The notes under the pieces are model-generated. The model saw nothing but the letters and a program-made list of their open reading frames with translations. It was not told where the DNA came from and searched no databases. This document shows, piece after piece, positions 13,368 to 22,546 of a stretch of DNA of 61,890 bases. The position numbers and the translations under genes were made by a program. This stretch comes from Pseudofrankia coriaricola (lineage in GTDB: Bacteria > Actinomycetota > Actinomycetes > Frankiales > Frankiaceae). Positions within the stretch are counted from its first letter, which is position 1, and each line of letters begins with the position of its first letter. Location: assembly GCF_001854805.1 (NCBI RefSeq), contig NZ_MBLO01000011.1, positions 1 through 61,890 on the forward strand. Direction: 5' to 3'.

Positions 13368-15182
13368 TCAGGCGGGCGGATTGTCGGCGATATGGTTGGC
13401 GGCGACGTAGCCGAAGGTCATCGCCGGGCCGATCGTCGCCCCCGAGCCGGTGTAGCTGTGGCCCATCACGGCGGCGCTGGAGTTGCCCGCGGCATAGAGG
13501 CCCGGTATGACCGACCCGTTCGTCCGGAGCACCCGGGCCGACGCGTCGGTCACCATGCCGCCCTTGGTGCCGAGGTCACCTGGCACGATCTTGAATGCGT
13601 AGAACGGCGGCAGCCACAGCGCGGCCAGGCAGGAGTTCGGGACCACGCCGGGATCGGTGTAGTAGTGATCGTAGGCGCTGTTGCCGCGGCCGAAGTCGGT
13701 GTCCCGTCCCCGCAGCGCGAAGCCGTTGAACCGGCTGACCGTGCTCGCCAGCGCGGAACCAGGGACGCCGATCTTGGCGGCGAGGCCCTGGATCGTCGAG
13801 GCCTTGAACACCGCACCGCTGTTGTACCAGGAGTCCGGGAACGGCAGCAGCGGCGCCACGTCTCTGAACAGGTAGCGGTTCCGGTAGTTCTGGTCGACGA
13901 TCATCCAGGCCGGGATACACGGCGAGGCCGCGTTGCGTTCGTACATCACGTGGACGACGTCGCCGTACGGCGCCGCCTCGTTGACGAACCGCTGCCCGGC
14001 CTGGTTGACGATGATCGAACCTGGCAGCGTCCGCTCGGCCAGGCAGAAGTAGGCCTGGTCGGGCAGGGGGATCGCCGGCCCCCACCAGGAGTCGTCCATC
14101 AGCGCCAGCGCGGCGCCGATCTCCTCCCCTGCCTCGATGCCGTCACCGGTGTTCTCCCGGGCGCCGACCGTCCAGCTCGTGCCGATCGGCTGCGCCTGGA
14201 ACTCGCCGCGCATGCTGGCGTTGTGCTCGAAGCCGCCGGCCGCGACGACCACGCCACGGTGGGCACGGATCGTGGTGTTGGTCCCGCTCAGCGTGGCGAC
14301 CGCACCGACCACCCGCCCGCCTTCCACGGCCAGGTCCACGAGCGGGGTGTTCAGCAGCACCGGGACGTTCGCCGCCGCCAGACCCGCCCGCAGCCCGCCG
14401 GCCAGCGCCTGGCCCATGGTGAGCGGCACCTGGCCGGCCAGTAACGCGGCGACTCCCCTGGCGGCGGCCTCGGCCGCGACCGCGGCTCCACGCGCGTTCA
14501 CGGCCGCGATGTTGAGCCACTTGTAGTCGGCACTGTAGATCACCAGGCCGGCCGGCACCGGAATGTACGACGGATTGAGCCGGGCGAGCTCCGCGCCCAG
14601 CACCTTGCCGTCGAACATGGCCGGTTCAAGGGACCGGCCGTTCGGCATCCCGCCGGACAGCTCCGGATAGTAGTCGGAATACCCTTCCATCCAGCGGAAA
14701 CGCAGCGGGCTGTTGTTGAGGACGAACGAGATCATCGCCGGGCCGTTACCGAGGAAGGCGCTCTGCCGGGCGGCGGGTACGTCGCCGCCGACCACCGCCG
14801 CCAGATAGGCCGCCGCCTTCGCCGGAGTGTCGGGCACCCCGGCCGCCAGAATCACCTGGTTGTTCGGGATCCAGATCCCGGCGCCCGACCGGGCCGCCGA
14901 ACCACCGAAGGTCGGCGCCTTCTCGATGACGACAGTACTGAGGCCGCGCTTCGCGGCCCGCAGCGCCGCCGTCATCCCGGCGGCGCCGCAGCCGACGACC
15001 ACGACGTCGTACTCGGTGGCGGCGAACGCGGGAGTCGCGAGGCCACTGAACAGGCCGGTGCTTAGCAGGCCGCCGGCCAGGGCCGCGCCGCGCAGCGCCG
15101 TGCGGCGGCTGAGGCCGGCGTGCTGGGCGGGGCGGCGAGCGTTCTGGGGCGACGGTAAGTCGGGATCCGAAACGGCGTCCAT
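13368..15182 (-). CDS. Tat-exported FAD dehydrogenase, 3-ketosteroid-delta1-dehydrogenase-like
   Basis: A 604-residue flavoprotein. ATG at 15182 follows GAAGGGA. LSRRTALRGAALAGGLL near residue 25 is a Tat signal, odd because classical KstD is cytoplasmic. The FAD-binding fold begins YDVVVVGCGAAGMTAALRAA and EKAPTFGGS, with the family motif SGAGIWIPNN. The C-terminus has NSSAAVMGHSYTGSGATIGP and FGYVAANHIA, the pattern of 3-ketosteroid delta1-dehydrogenases and related fumarate-reductase-like enzymes. It probably dehydrogenates a steroid or other cyclic ketone outside the membrane. The steroid-type genes at 36-43 kb make a link to sterol breakdown plausible. The substrate is not determinable. 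Confidence 0.85.
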   Translation of the reverse strand: MDAVSDPDLPSPQNARRPAQHAGLSRRTALRGAALAGGLLSTGLFSGLATPAFAATEYDVVVVGCGAAGMTAALRAAKRGLSTVVIEKAPTFGGSAARSGAGIWIPNNQVILAAGVPDTPAKAAAYLAAVVGGDVPAARQSAFLGNGPAMISFVLNNSPLRFRWMEGYSDYYPELSGGMPNGRSLEPAMFDGKVLGAELARLNPSYIPVPAGLVIYSADYKWLNIAAVNARGAAVAAEAAARGVAALLAGQVPLTMGQALAGGLRAGLAAANVPVLLNTPLVDLAVEGGRVVGAVATLSGTNTTIRAHRGVVVAAGGFEHNASMRGEFQAQPIGTSWTVGARENTGDGIEAGEEIGAALALMDDSWWGPAIPLPDQAYFCLAERTLPGSIIVNQAGQRFVNEAAPYGDVVHVMYERNAASPCIPAWMIVDQNYRNRYLFRDVAPLLPFPDSWYNSGAVFKASTIQGLAAKIGVPGSALASTVSRFNGFALRGRDTDFGRGNSAYDHYYTDPGVVPNSCLAALWLPPFYAFKIVPGDLGTKGGMVTDASARVLRTNGSVIPGLYAAGNSSAAVMGHSYTGSGATIGPAMTFGYVAANHIADNPPA

Positions 15183-15691
15183 CGACAGGTCCCTTCGGCG
15201 TCGGCGAAGTCTGCGCCGGTACCTGGTGTGGGCACGGCTTCGCGCGGGTGAGCAAGCAGAAATGACAGCTGCGCACAGGACGTGGGGAGCGAGCGGAACC
15301 GCCATGCGGAGAGTGGAAGGACCCTGACTTCCGATCGCGGAAACCAAGCATGCGCTTGCTTGTTTACGTTGTCAACGCCGGATAGCGTTCGAAGTGTCGC
15401 TCACCGCGATCGCCGTTTCCCCACCGACAGGACCACCCCGATGACCAGCTCGGCGCCCGTCGACCGACATCGGGGCAGGCGGTGCCGACGCGCTGTCGGC
15501 GCGGGCGACGGCGGGCGACGGGCCACCGCGAGGACCGGTGGTCGGCCGAGACCCGTCGAACTGCGCCATCGTGGCGACGTCACCGCAGGTCAGGACCCGC
15601 CACCGAGCGAAAAACCTGACGATGCATCAGATTGGCGCTAGATTCGCCGCCTAACCGGATATTCGGTCCACCGCCGATGCTCGGAGGCGAC
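15183..15691. other. Intergenic between divergent flavoprotein and transporter genes
   Basis: About 510 bases containing the promoters of the divergent KstD-like gene and the transporter operon. Apart from the inverted repeat at 15345-15362 I see no structured element or gene. Confidence 0.45.
15345..15362. promoter_or_regulatory. Inverted repeat CAAGCA-N6-TGCTTG, candidate operator
   Basis: Perfect 6-base arms with a 6-base spacer, about 165 bases upstream of the KstD-like gene. The CAAG/CTTG halves recall KstR2-type TetR operators, but the spacing differs, so the regulator is unknown. Confidence 0.35.
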
Positions 15692-17038
15692 ATGTCAGAA
15701 CTCCGCCGCTCGACCGGCCGAACCCAGCCCGCGGGCTGGGCTGGACGGCTGTTACGCCCGTCCACGACCAGATCCGAGCCGTCCTTACGGCCCACGCCAC
15801 GGGCACGCCGCCTGGCGGCGGTCTCGCTGGCGACCGCGGCCACGCTGCTCGTCGCCGTCGGCTGCTCGCGCGACACCGCGGGCGATGACTTGGCCCCGGC
15901 GTCGTCCGCCTCACCCGCGAGCACCGCGGCGGCGATCGCGCCGTCGAAGAAGTTCACGCTCCCGGCACCGGTGAAGCTGGTCGCGCTGATCGGCGACAAG
16001 ACGAACTCCAAGGACCCGAACGCGATCAACGACTTCAACGACGGCGCCCGGCTGGCCGTCGAGGACATCAACGCGGTTGGCGGGATCGGCGGGCACCCGG
16101 TCGAGTTCGCCGCGGTCGACACCTCCCCCACCGGGCAGGACGTCGACAACTCGTTCAACCTGGCGCTGGAGCAGAAGCCGACCGCGCTGCTCGGCCCGGT
16201 GTCGTCGACGACGGCGCTGGCGTTGCTCGCCCGGATCAACCAGGCTGGCGTCCCGATCCTGCAGAACTCCACCGACGGGCGCCTGGCCACCGACGGGCCG
16301 AGCGGCAGCCCGTGGATGTTCGGCACCCGGCCCCGCAACGACACCTCCGCCCAGCGGGCCACCGAGTTCGCGACCTCGGTGCTGGGCGCGAAGAAGCTCG
16401 GCCTGCTGCGGGTCGACACCGCGTTCGGCCAGCAGGGCGAGACCGGGGTGAAGGCGGGCCTCGCCGGCACCCCGCTGGTGTCGGACAAGAGCTTCGCCTA
16501 CAACGCCACCGACCTCACCGGCGAGGTGTCCTCGATGGCGCAGGCCGGTGCGCAGGCCGTCATCGACTGGGGCACACCGAACACGCTGGCGCTGACCGTG
16601 AAGACGTTCGCCCAGCAGGGCCTGCGCGACGTCCCGCACATCGGTCCTGGCAGCGTCGGCTTCTCGTCGTTCGCGACGGGTGTGGGCGACCCGGCGCTGC
16701 TGGACAACGTCTACGGCGCCGTCGACTGCAATCCGCAGGACGACCCGAGCCGGCCGCAGGTGGGCGCCTGGTTCGACCGTTTCAAGGCGAAGTACGGCTA
16801 CACGCCGTCGTACGGGTCCGCCGAGCTCTACGATTCGGTGCTCATCCTGCGCGAGGTGATCGAGAAGGCCGGCTCCGCCGACCCGGCGGCGATCCGTGAC
16901 GGCCTGAAGTCGCTGTCCGGCTTCGCCGGCATCTGTAGCGCGAGCTACGCCAACAAGGACGGCTTCCTGATCAGCCAGGTCGTGATGGGCCGTTACCAGA
17001 ACGGCGTCTTCAAGACCCAGAAGGTCTACGCGGACTGA
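15692..17038 (+). CDS. livK: ABC transporter substrate-binding lipoprotein (LivK-like)
   Basis: A 448-residue extracellular binding protein for branched-chain amino acids or related amphipathic ligands. ATG at 15692 is preceded by GGAGG at a good distance. A basic N-terminus leads into a hydrophobic signal and the lipobox LVAVGC (about residues 49-54), so it is lipid-anchored. The periplasmic-binding type I fold is clear: VKLVALIGDKTN, then DGARLAVEDINAVGGIGGHPV, ALLGPVSSTTALALL and a C-terminal YDSVLILREVIEKAG. It heads an operon with permease and ATPase genes. The ligand could be an amino acid, an aromatic compound or a short acyl compound. Confidence 0.9.
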   Translation: MSELRRSTGRTQPAGWAGRLLRPSTTRSEPSLRPTPRARRLAAVSLATAATLLVAVGCSRDTAGDDLAPASSASPASTAAAIAPSKKFTLPAPVKLVALIGDKTNSKDPNAINDFNDGARLAVEDINAVGGIGGHPVEFAAVDTSPTGQDVDNSFNLALEQKPTALLGPVSSTTALALLARINQAGVPILQNSTDGRLATDGPSGSPWMFGTRPRNDTSAQRATEFATSVLGAKKLGLLRVDTAFGQQGETGVKAGLAGTPLVSDKSFAYNATDLTGEVSSMAQAGAQAVIDWGTPNTLALTVKTFAQQGLRDVPHIGPGSVGFSSFATGVGDPALLDNVYGAVDCNPQDDPSRPQVGAWFDRFKAKYGYTPSYGSAELYDSVLILREVIEKAGSADPAAIRDGLKSLSGFAGICSASYANKDGFLISQVVMGRYQNGVFKTQKVYAD

Positions 17039-17266
17039 TCCGGCGCCCGCGGGCACGGGCGGGCACTGCCCTGTTTGTGTCCTCGCCAGCCGGCGGCGCG
17101 CCCGGCCCGCCAGCGGGGCGACGCCGCCGGCCGGCGCCCCACCCCCGACCAGGCGCGATCGCGGCCGGCCGGCCATCGGCGGGTAGTGAGCCGCCCCGGG
17201 GCGAACGTGACCGAAGCAGGACGAGGCGGAGAAGAACGCCGAGGGAGAAAGGGAGAGGCGGCGACG

Positions 17267-18142
17267 GTGAGCGGGTTCGTCACGGCTGTCGCGAGTGCGC
17301 TGACGCAGGGGTCCGTCATCGCGCTGATCGCGCTCGGCTTCCTGTTGATCTACCGGGCAACCGGGGTCGTCAACTTCGCCCAGGGTGACCTGGTCACCCT
17401 GGGCGCCTACATCTCCTACTGGGCGTACCACGACCTGGAGCTGACGCTGCTGTCCAGTTGGCTGATCGCCGTCGTGGCCATGTTCGTGATCGGCATCGTC
17501 CTGGAACGGTTCGCCTACGCGCCGATCCGGCACCGCTCGGAGCACACGGTGGTCATCGCGACCCTCGGCGCCGCGCTGGTCATCCGCGCGACGATCGCGA
17601 TCTGGCAGGACACCAGTCCCAAGTTCGCCCCAGACCCGTTCCACGGCGACGTCTGGCAGCTCGCCGGTGCCCGCGTCCCGTACCAGAACCTGCTGGTCAT
17701 CGCGACGACGGTCGTGGTCGTCACGGCGATCCTGCTGCTCGTCGGCCACACGCCGTTCGGCCGTTCGGTGCGGGCGCTGGCCGCCGACCGGGCGGCGGCC
17801 TCGCTCGTCGGCGTGCGGGTCACGCGCACCTCGATGCTCGCCTTCGGCCTGTCGGCCGCGCTCGCGGGCCTTGCCGGGGTGCTCGTCGCCCCGACGCAGG
17901 CGCTGACCGTCGATCTCGGCTTCGGCCCGATGCTGTTCGCGTTCGCCGCGGCCGTGCTCGTCGGGCTCGGCCGGATCGGGGCGGTGCTGCTCGGCGCGGT
18001 CGCGATCGGGTTCGCCCAGTACGTCGTCGGCCGTTACGTCGCCCCCGACTACCGGGAGGCCTACCCCTTCGTCCTGATGCTCGCGGTGCTGGCGATCCGG
18101 CCTCGCGGCCTGTTCGGAGAGCAGGTGGGCCGCCGTGTCTGA
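17267..18142 (+). CDS. livH: ABC permease LivH
   Basis: A 291-residue inner-membrane permease with about eight helices. GTG at 17267 is preceded by GGGAGAGG. The family N-terminus GSVIALIALGFLLIYRATGVVNFAQGD is present and is the diagnostic LivH signature. The EAA-like loop appears near SVRALAADRAAASLVGV. It overlaps the next gene by eight bases, so translation is coupled. It pairs with the LivM part of the downstream fusion to form the channel. Confidence 0.92.
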   Translation: MSGFVTAVASALTQGSVIALIALGFLLIYRATGVVNFAQGDLVTLGAYISYWAYHDLELTLLSSWLIAVVAMFVIGIVLERFAYAPIRHRSEHTVVIATLGAALVIRATIAIWQDTSPKFAPDPFHGDVWQLAGARVPYQNLLVIATTVVVVTAILLLVGHTPFGRSVRALAADRAAASLVGVRVTRTSMLAFGLSAALAGLAGVLVAPTQALTVDLGFGPMLFAFAAAVLVGLGRIGAVLLGAVAIGFAQYVVGRYVAPDYREAYPFVLMLAVLAIRPRGLFGEQVGRRV

Positions 18143-20384
18143 GCCGACCACCGCGTCCGCGGCCGCGAGCCCGGCCACCGCCGCCGTATCCGGGGCCGCC
18201 GCCCCGGACGCCGCCACCACGGCCGAGGCCGCCGCGTCCGGGGGTGCCGCGTCCGGGGGTGCCGGCTTCACCGGGGTCGCCGGTACCACGGCCGAGGCCA
18301 TCGCCTCTGGGGGTGCCGGCTCCGCCGGGGCCGGCGGCGGGCTGCCGGTGCCGTACCGACAGCACCAGCTGGCCATCGTCGCCGCGGTCATCGCCGCGAC
18401 CACCCTCGCCGGGGCGCTGACCCGTGGGCAGTACGGCTACGGCCTGCTCGGCGCCTGGTGCGTGCTGGCCGTCTCGACGCTCGGCTTCTACCTGGTCTTC
18501 GGCCTGTCCGGCCAGTTCGCGTTCTCGCAGGCCGCGTTCATGGCGATCGGCGGGTACACGTCGGTGGCCGTGGCGATCCACGCCGGGTTCCTCGCGGGCC
18601 TCGGCGCCGCCGTCGTCGTGTCCGCTCTGGTCGCCGCCGCGCTGGCGCTGCTGATCAGCCGCACGGAGAAGTTCGCCTACGCGATCGCGACGCTCGCCAT
18701 CGGCTACCTGGTCACCGTCGTCTTCCGTCAGTGGTCGGCGGTCGGCGGCCAGGGCGGTGAGCGGCTCAACATCGCCCGGCCGAAGGTCTTCGGCCACACG
18801 TTCGCGACCGACGGGCAGCTCCTGCCGCTGCTGGTCGCGGCGCTCGCGATCGCGCTCGTCATCGTCGCGCTGGTGGAACGCTCGCCGCTGCGGCGCGAGG
18901 CGATCGCGGTACGGGACAACCCGGTCGTCGCGACGATGTCCGGGGTGTCGGTCGCGCGGCGACGGGTGCTGCTGTTCACCGCCGGCTCCGCGTTCGCCGG
19001 AGCGGCCGGCGCGCTGCTCGCGCACCGGTCGGCGGCGATCTTCCCGGAGACGTTCTCGCTGCAGCTGGCGATCAACCTCTTCCTGGCGCTGCTGTTCGGC
19101 GGGATGGGGTCGATGTGGGGGCCGCTGGTCGGTGCCCTGTTCGTCGTCCAGGTCCCGGAGCGGCTCCGCTTCGTCGGCCGTTACCAGGACCTCGTCTACG
19201 GCGCGCTGCTCGTCGTCATCATCATCGCCGTGCCCGACGGTCTCATCGGGGTGGCCGGCCGGCTCACCGAGGCGGCGCGCGCCCATGCCCGCCGCCGCGG
19301 CCGCGGCGGCGCCACGACCCGCGCTCTCGACGTGGCGACGGGCGGCCCGGCGGACCCGCCAGACCCGGCGGACTCGATGGACCCGGCGGACTCGGTGGGC
19401 CCGGCGGACTCGGTGGGCCCGGCGGACTCGGTGGGCCCGGTGGGCCCGGCGGGCCCGGCGAACTCGACGGACCCAGCCGACCCGGCGGACCTGACGGGAC
19501 CTGCCCAGCCGTCCGGGCCGCCACCGGTCCCGGCTCCCACCGCCGCCGCCCGGGATCAGGCACCGGTCGCGGCCGCGCTGGCGGCCCGGGACGTCGATGT
19601 CCGGTTCGGCGGGGTGCGGGCCGTCGCCGGGGCCGGGCTCGAGGTGCGGCCGGGGGAGATCGTCGGGCTCGTCGGGCCGAACGGCTCCGGCAAGTCGACC
19701 CTGCTCAACGCCCTGACCGGGCTCGTCCCGGCGGCCGGCGGACTGTCGGTCGGCGGCGAGCCGGTCGCCTGGCGAAGCCCGGACCGGGTCCGCGCGGCCG
19801 GGGTCGGGCGCACCTTCCAGACCCCGCAGGTCGTCGACGGCCTGACCTGCGTGGAGAACGTTATGCTCGCGGTCGCGGACCGGCGCCTGTGCGGCCTCGG
19901 GAGCGCGCTCACCCGCCGCCTCGCGATGCTGCGGGCCGAGCGGGCCCGCGCCGGACAGGCCAGGGCGGCCCTGGCCCGGGTGGGCCTCGCGGCACTCGCG
20001 GACACGCCGGCCGACCAGCTCGCCTACGGCTGGCGACGGCGACTGGAGCTCGCCCGGGTGCTCGTGGCCGAGCCCCGGGTGGTGCTGCTGGACGAGCCGG
20101 CCGCCGGGCTGAACGAGGCGGAGACGGCGTGGCTGGCCGGCCTGCTGCGGGAGCTGCGCGCCGCCGGGGTCGCGCTGGTCGTCGTCGAGCACAAGCTCGC
20201 CCTGCTCGGCGAGGTCTGCGACCGCCTCGTCGTCCTGCGGCTCGGCGAGGTCGTCGCCGACGGCGACCCCGCCACCGTCTGGGCGGACGACCGGGTCGTC
20301 GAGGCATATCTCGGCCGCGCGGCGCCCGTCCGGCGGGCCGGCCCGGCCACACCGGGAACAGGGAGCGCCCATGCTGCGAGTTGA
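18135..20384 (+). CDS. Fused ABC permease-ATPase (LivM-LivG)
   Basis: A 749-residue fusion of two proteins usually encoded separately. Residues 1-75 are an Ala/Gly-rich tail. Residues 75-385 are the LivM permease (FGLSGQFAFSQAAFMAIGGY is diagnostic). Residues 395-470 are a Pro-Asp-Ser-Gly linker with a repeated DSVGPA unit. The rest is the LivG ATPase with Walker A GPNGSGKST, signature LAYGWRRRLELARVL (a variant of the usual SYGQ-R-LEIAR), Walker B VVLLDEPAAGLNEAE and the switch His in VVVEHKLALL. It overlaps livH by eight bases and livF by 14. Fusion fixes the permease:ATPase stoichiometry. No frame break is visible, so it is not an assembly artefact by this evidence. Confidence 0.9.
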   Translation: MSEPTTASAAASPATAAVSGAAAPDAATTAEAAASGGAASGGAGFTGVAGTTAEAIASGGAGSAGAGGGLPVPYRQHQLAIVAAVIAATTLAGALTRGQYGYGLLGAWCVLAVSTLGFYLVFGLSGQFAFSQAAFMAIGGYTSVAVAIHAGFLAGLGAAVVVSALVAAALALLISRTEKFAYAIATLAIGYLVTVVFRQWSAVGGQGGERLNIARPKVFGHTFATDGQLLPLLVAALAIALVIVALVERSPLRREAIAVRDNPVVATMSGVSVARRRVLLFTAGSAFAGAAGALLAHRSAAIFPETFSLQLAINLFLALLFGGMGSMWGPLVGALFVVQVPERLRFVGRYQDLVYGALLVVIIIAVPDGLIGVAGRLTEAARAHARRRGRGGATTRALDVATGGPADPPDPADSMDPADSVGPADSVGPADSVGPVGPAGPANSTDPADPADLTGPAQPSGPPPVPAPTAAARDQAPVAAALAARDVDVRFGGVRAVAGAGLEVRPGEIVGLVGPNGSGKSTLLNALTGLVPAAGGLSVGGEPVAWRSPDRVRAAGVGRTFQTPQVVDGLTCVENVMLAVADRRLCGLGSALTRRLAMLRAERARAGQARAALARVGLAALADTPADQLAYGWRRRLELARVLVAEPRVVLLDEPAAGLNEAETAWLAGLLRELRAAGVALVVVEHKLALLGEVCDRLVVLRLGEVVADGDPATVWADDRVVEAYLGRAAPVRRAGPATPGTGSAHAAS
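19366..19452 (+). repeat. Tandem 18-base repeats encoding the LivM-LivG linker
   Basis: About four to five copies of a degenerate 18-base unit (core GGACTCGGTGGGCCCGGC) encode the Asp-Ser-Val-Gly-Pro-Ala repeat that joins permease and ATPase. Unit copies are nearly identical, so the linker length is likely to vary between strains by slippage. Confidence 0.75.
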
Positions 20385-21081
20385 GGGGCTCACCGTCCAC
20401 CACGGCCCGGTCGCCGCCGTCGTCGGCCTTGATCTCGAGGTCCGTCCCGGTGAGGCCGTGGCACTGCTGGGCGCGAACGGCGCCGGCAAGACCTCGACGC
20501 TGGCCGCGATCTCCCGGCTGGTGGCGGCGACCAGCGGGACGGTCCGCCTCGACGGCCGGCCGCTCGGCCGCCGCGGCGCCGACCAGGTCGCCCGCCTCGG
20601 CCTGCTGCACGTCCCCGAGGGGCGGCGGGTGTTCTCGACGCTGACCGTGCACGAGAACCTGCTGGTCGCGGGCAGCGCCAGGGGCCGCCGCGGCGGCGGG
20701 CGGCGGGCCGGGCGGGCGCTGCTCGACGAGGTCTACGACCTGTTCCCGATGCTCGCCGCGCTGCGCGACCGGCCCGGCTGGGCGCTGTCCGGCGGCGAGG
20801 CGCAGATGGTCGCGATCGGCCGGGCGCTGATGGGCATGCCCCGGGTGCTGCTGCTCGACGAGCCGTCGCTGGGCCTGGCCCCCACGGTCGTCGACGCGGT
20901 CTACGCGGCGCTCGCCCGGATCCGGGAGCGCGTGCCGCTGCTGCTCGTCGAGCAGGACTCCGCCCGGGCCTTCGAGCTGTGCGACCGGGCCTACGTCCTG
21001 CGTTCCGGCCGGCTCGCGCTCGCCGGCACCGCCGCCGGCCTGCGCGGCACCCCCAAGCTCGTCGCCGCCTACCTCACCTGA
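20371..21081 (+). CDS. livF: ABC transporter ATPase LivF
   Basis: A 236-residue ATPase, second nucleotide-binding subunit of the transporter. Walker A is GANGAGKTS (about residues 36-44), the Q-loop region AISRLVAATSG follows, the signature is LSGGEAQMVAIGRALM and Walker B is VLLLDEPSLGLAP. The motif HVPEGRRVFSTLTVHENL is typical of LivF. It starts inside the end of the fusion gene (14-base overlap). A large inverted repeat lies beyond its stop. Confidence 0.93.
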   Translation: MLRVEGLTVHHGPVAAVVGLDLEVRPGEAVALLGANGAGKTSTLAAISRLVAATSGTVRLDGRPLGRRGADQVARLGLLHVPEGRRVFSTLTVHENLLVAGSARGRRGGGRRAGRALLDEVYDLFPMLAALRDRPGWALSGGEAQMVAIGRALMGMPRVLLLDEPSLGLAPTVVDAVYAALARIRERVPLLLVEQDSARAFELCDRAYVLRSGRLALAGTAAGLRGTPKLVAAYLT

Positions 21082-21127
21082 GCGAACCCACCGGGCCGAC
21101 GCCTCAGGCCCCTCCTTTCCGCTTTGT

Positions 21128-21196
21128 GCATACCCAGTCCGCGATCAGTACGGCTTCCCGGTCGCCAGGCGCCCGAAGATCGCTGACTGGGTATGC
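21128..21196. terminator. Long inverted repeat between convergent genes
   Basis: Arms of 19 bases (GCATACCCAGTC at the outer end, 21128-21146 and 21178-21196) match with one mismatch around a 31-base loop. The repeat lies between livF and the convergent SnoaL-like gene, so it could end transcription from both sides. Its long loop is unusual for a terminator. Confidence 0.6.
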
Positions 21197-21261
21197 GGAT
21201 CGGACCTCCGCTCCGACCGGCGAGGACCTGCCGGGCCTGCCGGGCCTGCCGGGTTCCGTCC

Positions 21262-21768
21262 TCAGGAGCGGACGAGTCCCTCCTGCCTGCTGGCCGCGTC
21301 CCGGGTGGCCGGGATGACCGGTCCCGGCAGCTTCCTCTGCAACTGCTCGACCATCCCCAGGACGCGGGTGAGACGCAGCGAGGAGATCCGCCACTGACCG
21401 TCATCGCACTTCCGGTACTCCTCGTGGTAGTGCCCGTAGCCGTCCAGCTCGAGATCCCCCTCCGGGCTGACGAACTTCACGTAGTCGTACATCGCCCAGA
21501 TCCCGCGGGCCTTGCCGGGACCTACGACCTCGATCTCCGGCATATGGCCGTGGTGAACAGTGACCGCGGCCCCGATCGCCCGGCGGATGAAGGCGATGAA
21601 TTCGTCGCGGCTGTTGAACTCCTCCTCGGGGACGTCGCCGAGCCATCCACAGAAGTCATCGGTGAAGACGTCGGCCCACTCGTCCCATTTCTTCTCGTCC
21701 GCGAGTCTCAGGTAACGGGCCTTGAGCTGCTTGATCTGCTCGATCTCGCCGAGTGTATGGATGTCCAT
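21262..21768 (-). CDS. SnoaL/NTF2-like protein
   Basis: A 168-residue protein of the SnoaL_4 type. ATG at 21768 is preceded by GGGAGAAA. The alpha-helical start EIEQIKQLKARYLRLADEKK and WADVFTDDF are typical, followed by RDEFIAFIRRAI, VHHGHMPEIEV and W-x-MYDYV, which shape the cone-like NTF2 fold with a polar pocket (His-His near residue 80). Such proteins act as hydratases, isomerases or dehydratases on steroid- or polyketide-like ligands, often near SDR genes. It stands alone between livF and an SDR gene on the other strand. Substrate unknown. Confidence 0.85.
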   Translation of the reverse strand: MDIHTLGEIEQIKQLKARYLRLADEKKWDEWADVFTDDFCGWLGDVPEEEFNSRDEFIAFIRRAIGAAVTVHHGHMPEIEVVGPGKARGIWAMYDYVKFVSPEGDLELDGYGHYHEEYRKCDDGQWRISSLRLTRVLGMVEQLQRKLPGPVIPATRDAASRQEGLVRS

Positions 21769-22546
21769 GGTTTCTCCCGCTGTAATCGGTAACGATTGAT
21801 GGTCGGGACCATACGGCACGGCCTCGTCGACGGTCGGCTCGCCCGGGGCACGGGCCGGCACGGCGGTCGCGCGGGTCGACTGTGAACAGTCATACAGCCG
21901 GGCCGCATTTGCCACGGCTGCCCGCCCTGGCCGGCTGTGATCAGGTACCGGCCGCAAAGACCCTCGCCGGCCCGCTCGTCGGGGTGGCCGGCGCCGAGCG
22001 CGCCAGGGCGACCGGTCGAAGCGACTACCGGAAGAGGTCCCGATCTCCGTCAGGCGACCGGAACCACGGCGTGACGACCGGTAGTGAGAACGGGACACCG
22101 TTACCCGACGGCGTCCCGCGCTCTTATCGCGAACCGATCTCGCTGGAGCTGCTCGGCAGCCACGGTAGCCGTTGCCGTAGGCGCTCGCCAGACCGGCCGG
22201 TGCATTGCTCGAAGAAGCGTGTCGTTCGGTCGCCGGTGGCTGTCGGGCAGGTATACAGAGGCGTTCGGCCGCACGCGGGCAGCCCCATATCAGGCGGCAT
22301 CCCGTCGGCGGGCGCCGAATTCCTGCCCGCCAAGTCACCCATCATCCGACCACGGCCGCGGGCATCGGCACGGACACGGGCACGGTGTCACACACTGGCC
22401 GGAGACCACAAACATGCGCTATTCCGCTCCTATGGTGCGGCAGACGTCGCGACAGAGACCGGTCGGAATCCGAAACCGTGGCAGGAACGAGCGGGGCGTC
22501 GCCTCTGCTGAGCGCGTTCGACTGATCCCGCTATAGAGTCGTCGGG
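21769..22546. other. Intergenic, about 780 bases
   Basis: Region upstream of both the SnoaL-like gene and the divergent SDR gene. It is somewhat less GC-biased than the coding sequence, and its frames show no domains or regular codon use. It must hold two promoters, but I cannot mark them. No RNA structure stood out. Confidence 0.45.

Noticed and set aside
15911-18403. Very long minus-strand open frame opposite the livK-livH genes
   Set aside because: High GC makes antisense frames stay open. Its translation is a low-complexity mix of Arg, Asp, Glu and Gly with no domain, and the plus strand encodes clear transporter proteins.
17820-20489. Minus-strand frame of nearly 900 codons opposite livM-G
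   Set aside because: Same reason: the sense strand has Walker and permease motifs, while the antisense product shows only repetitive charged residues.
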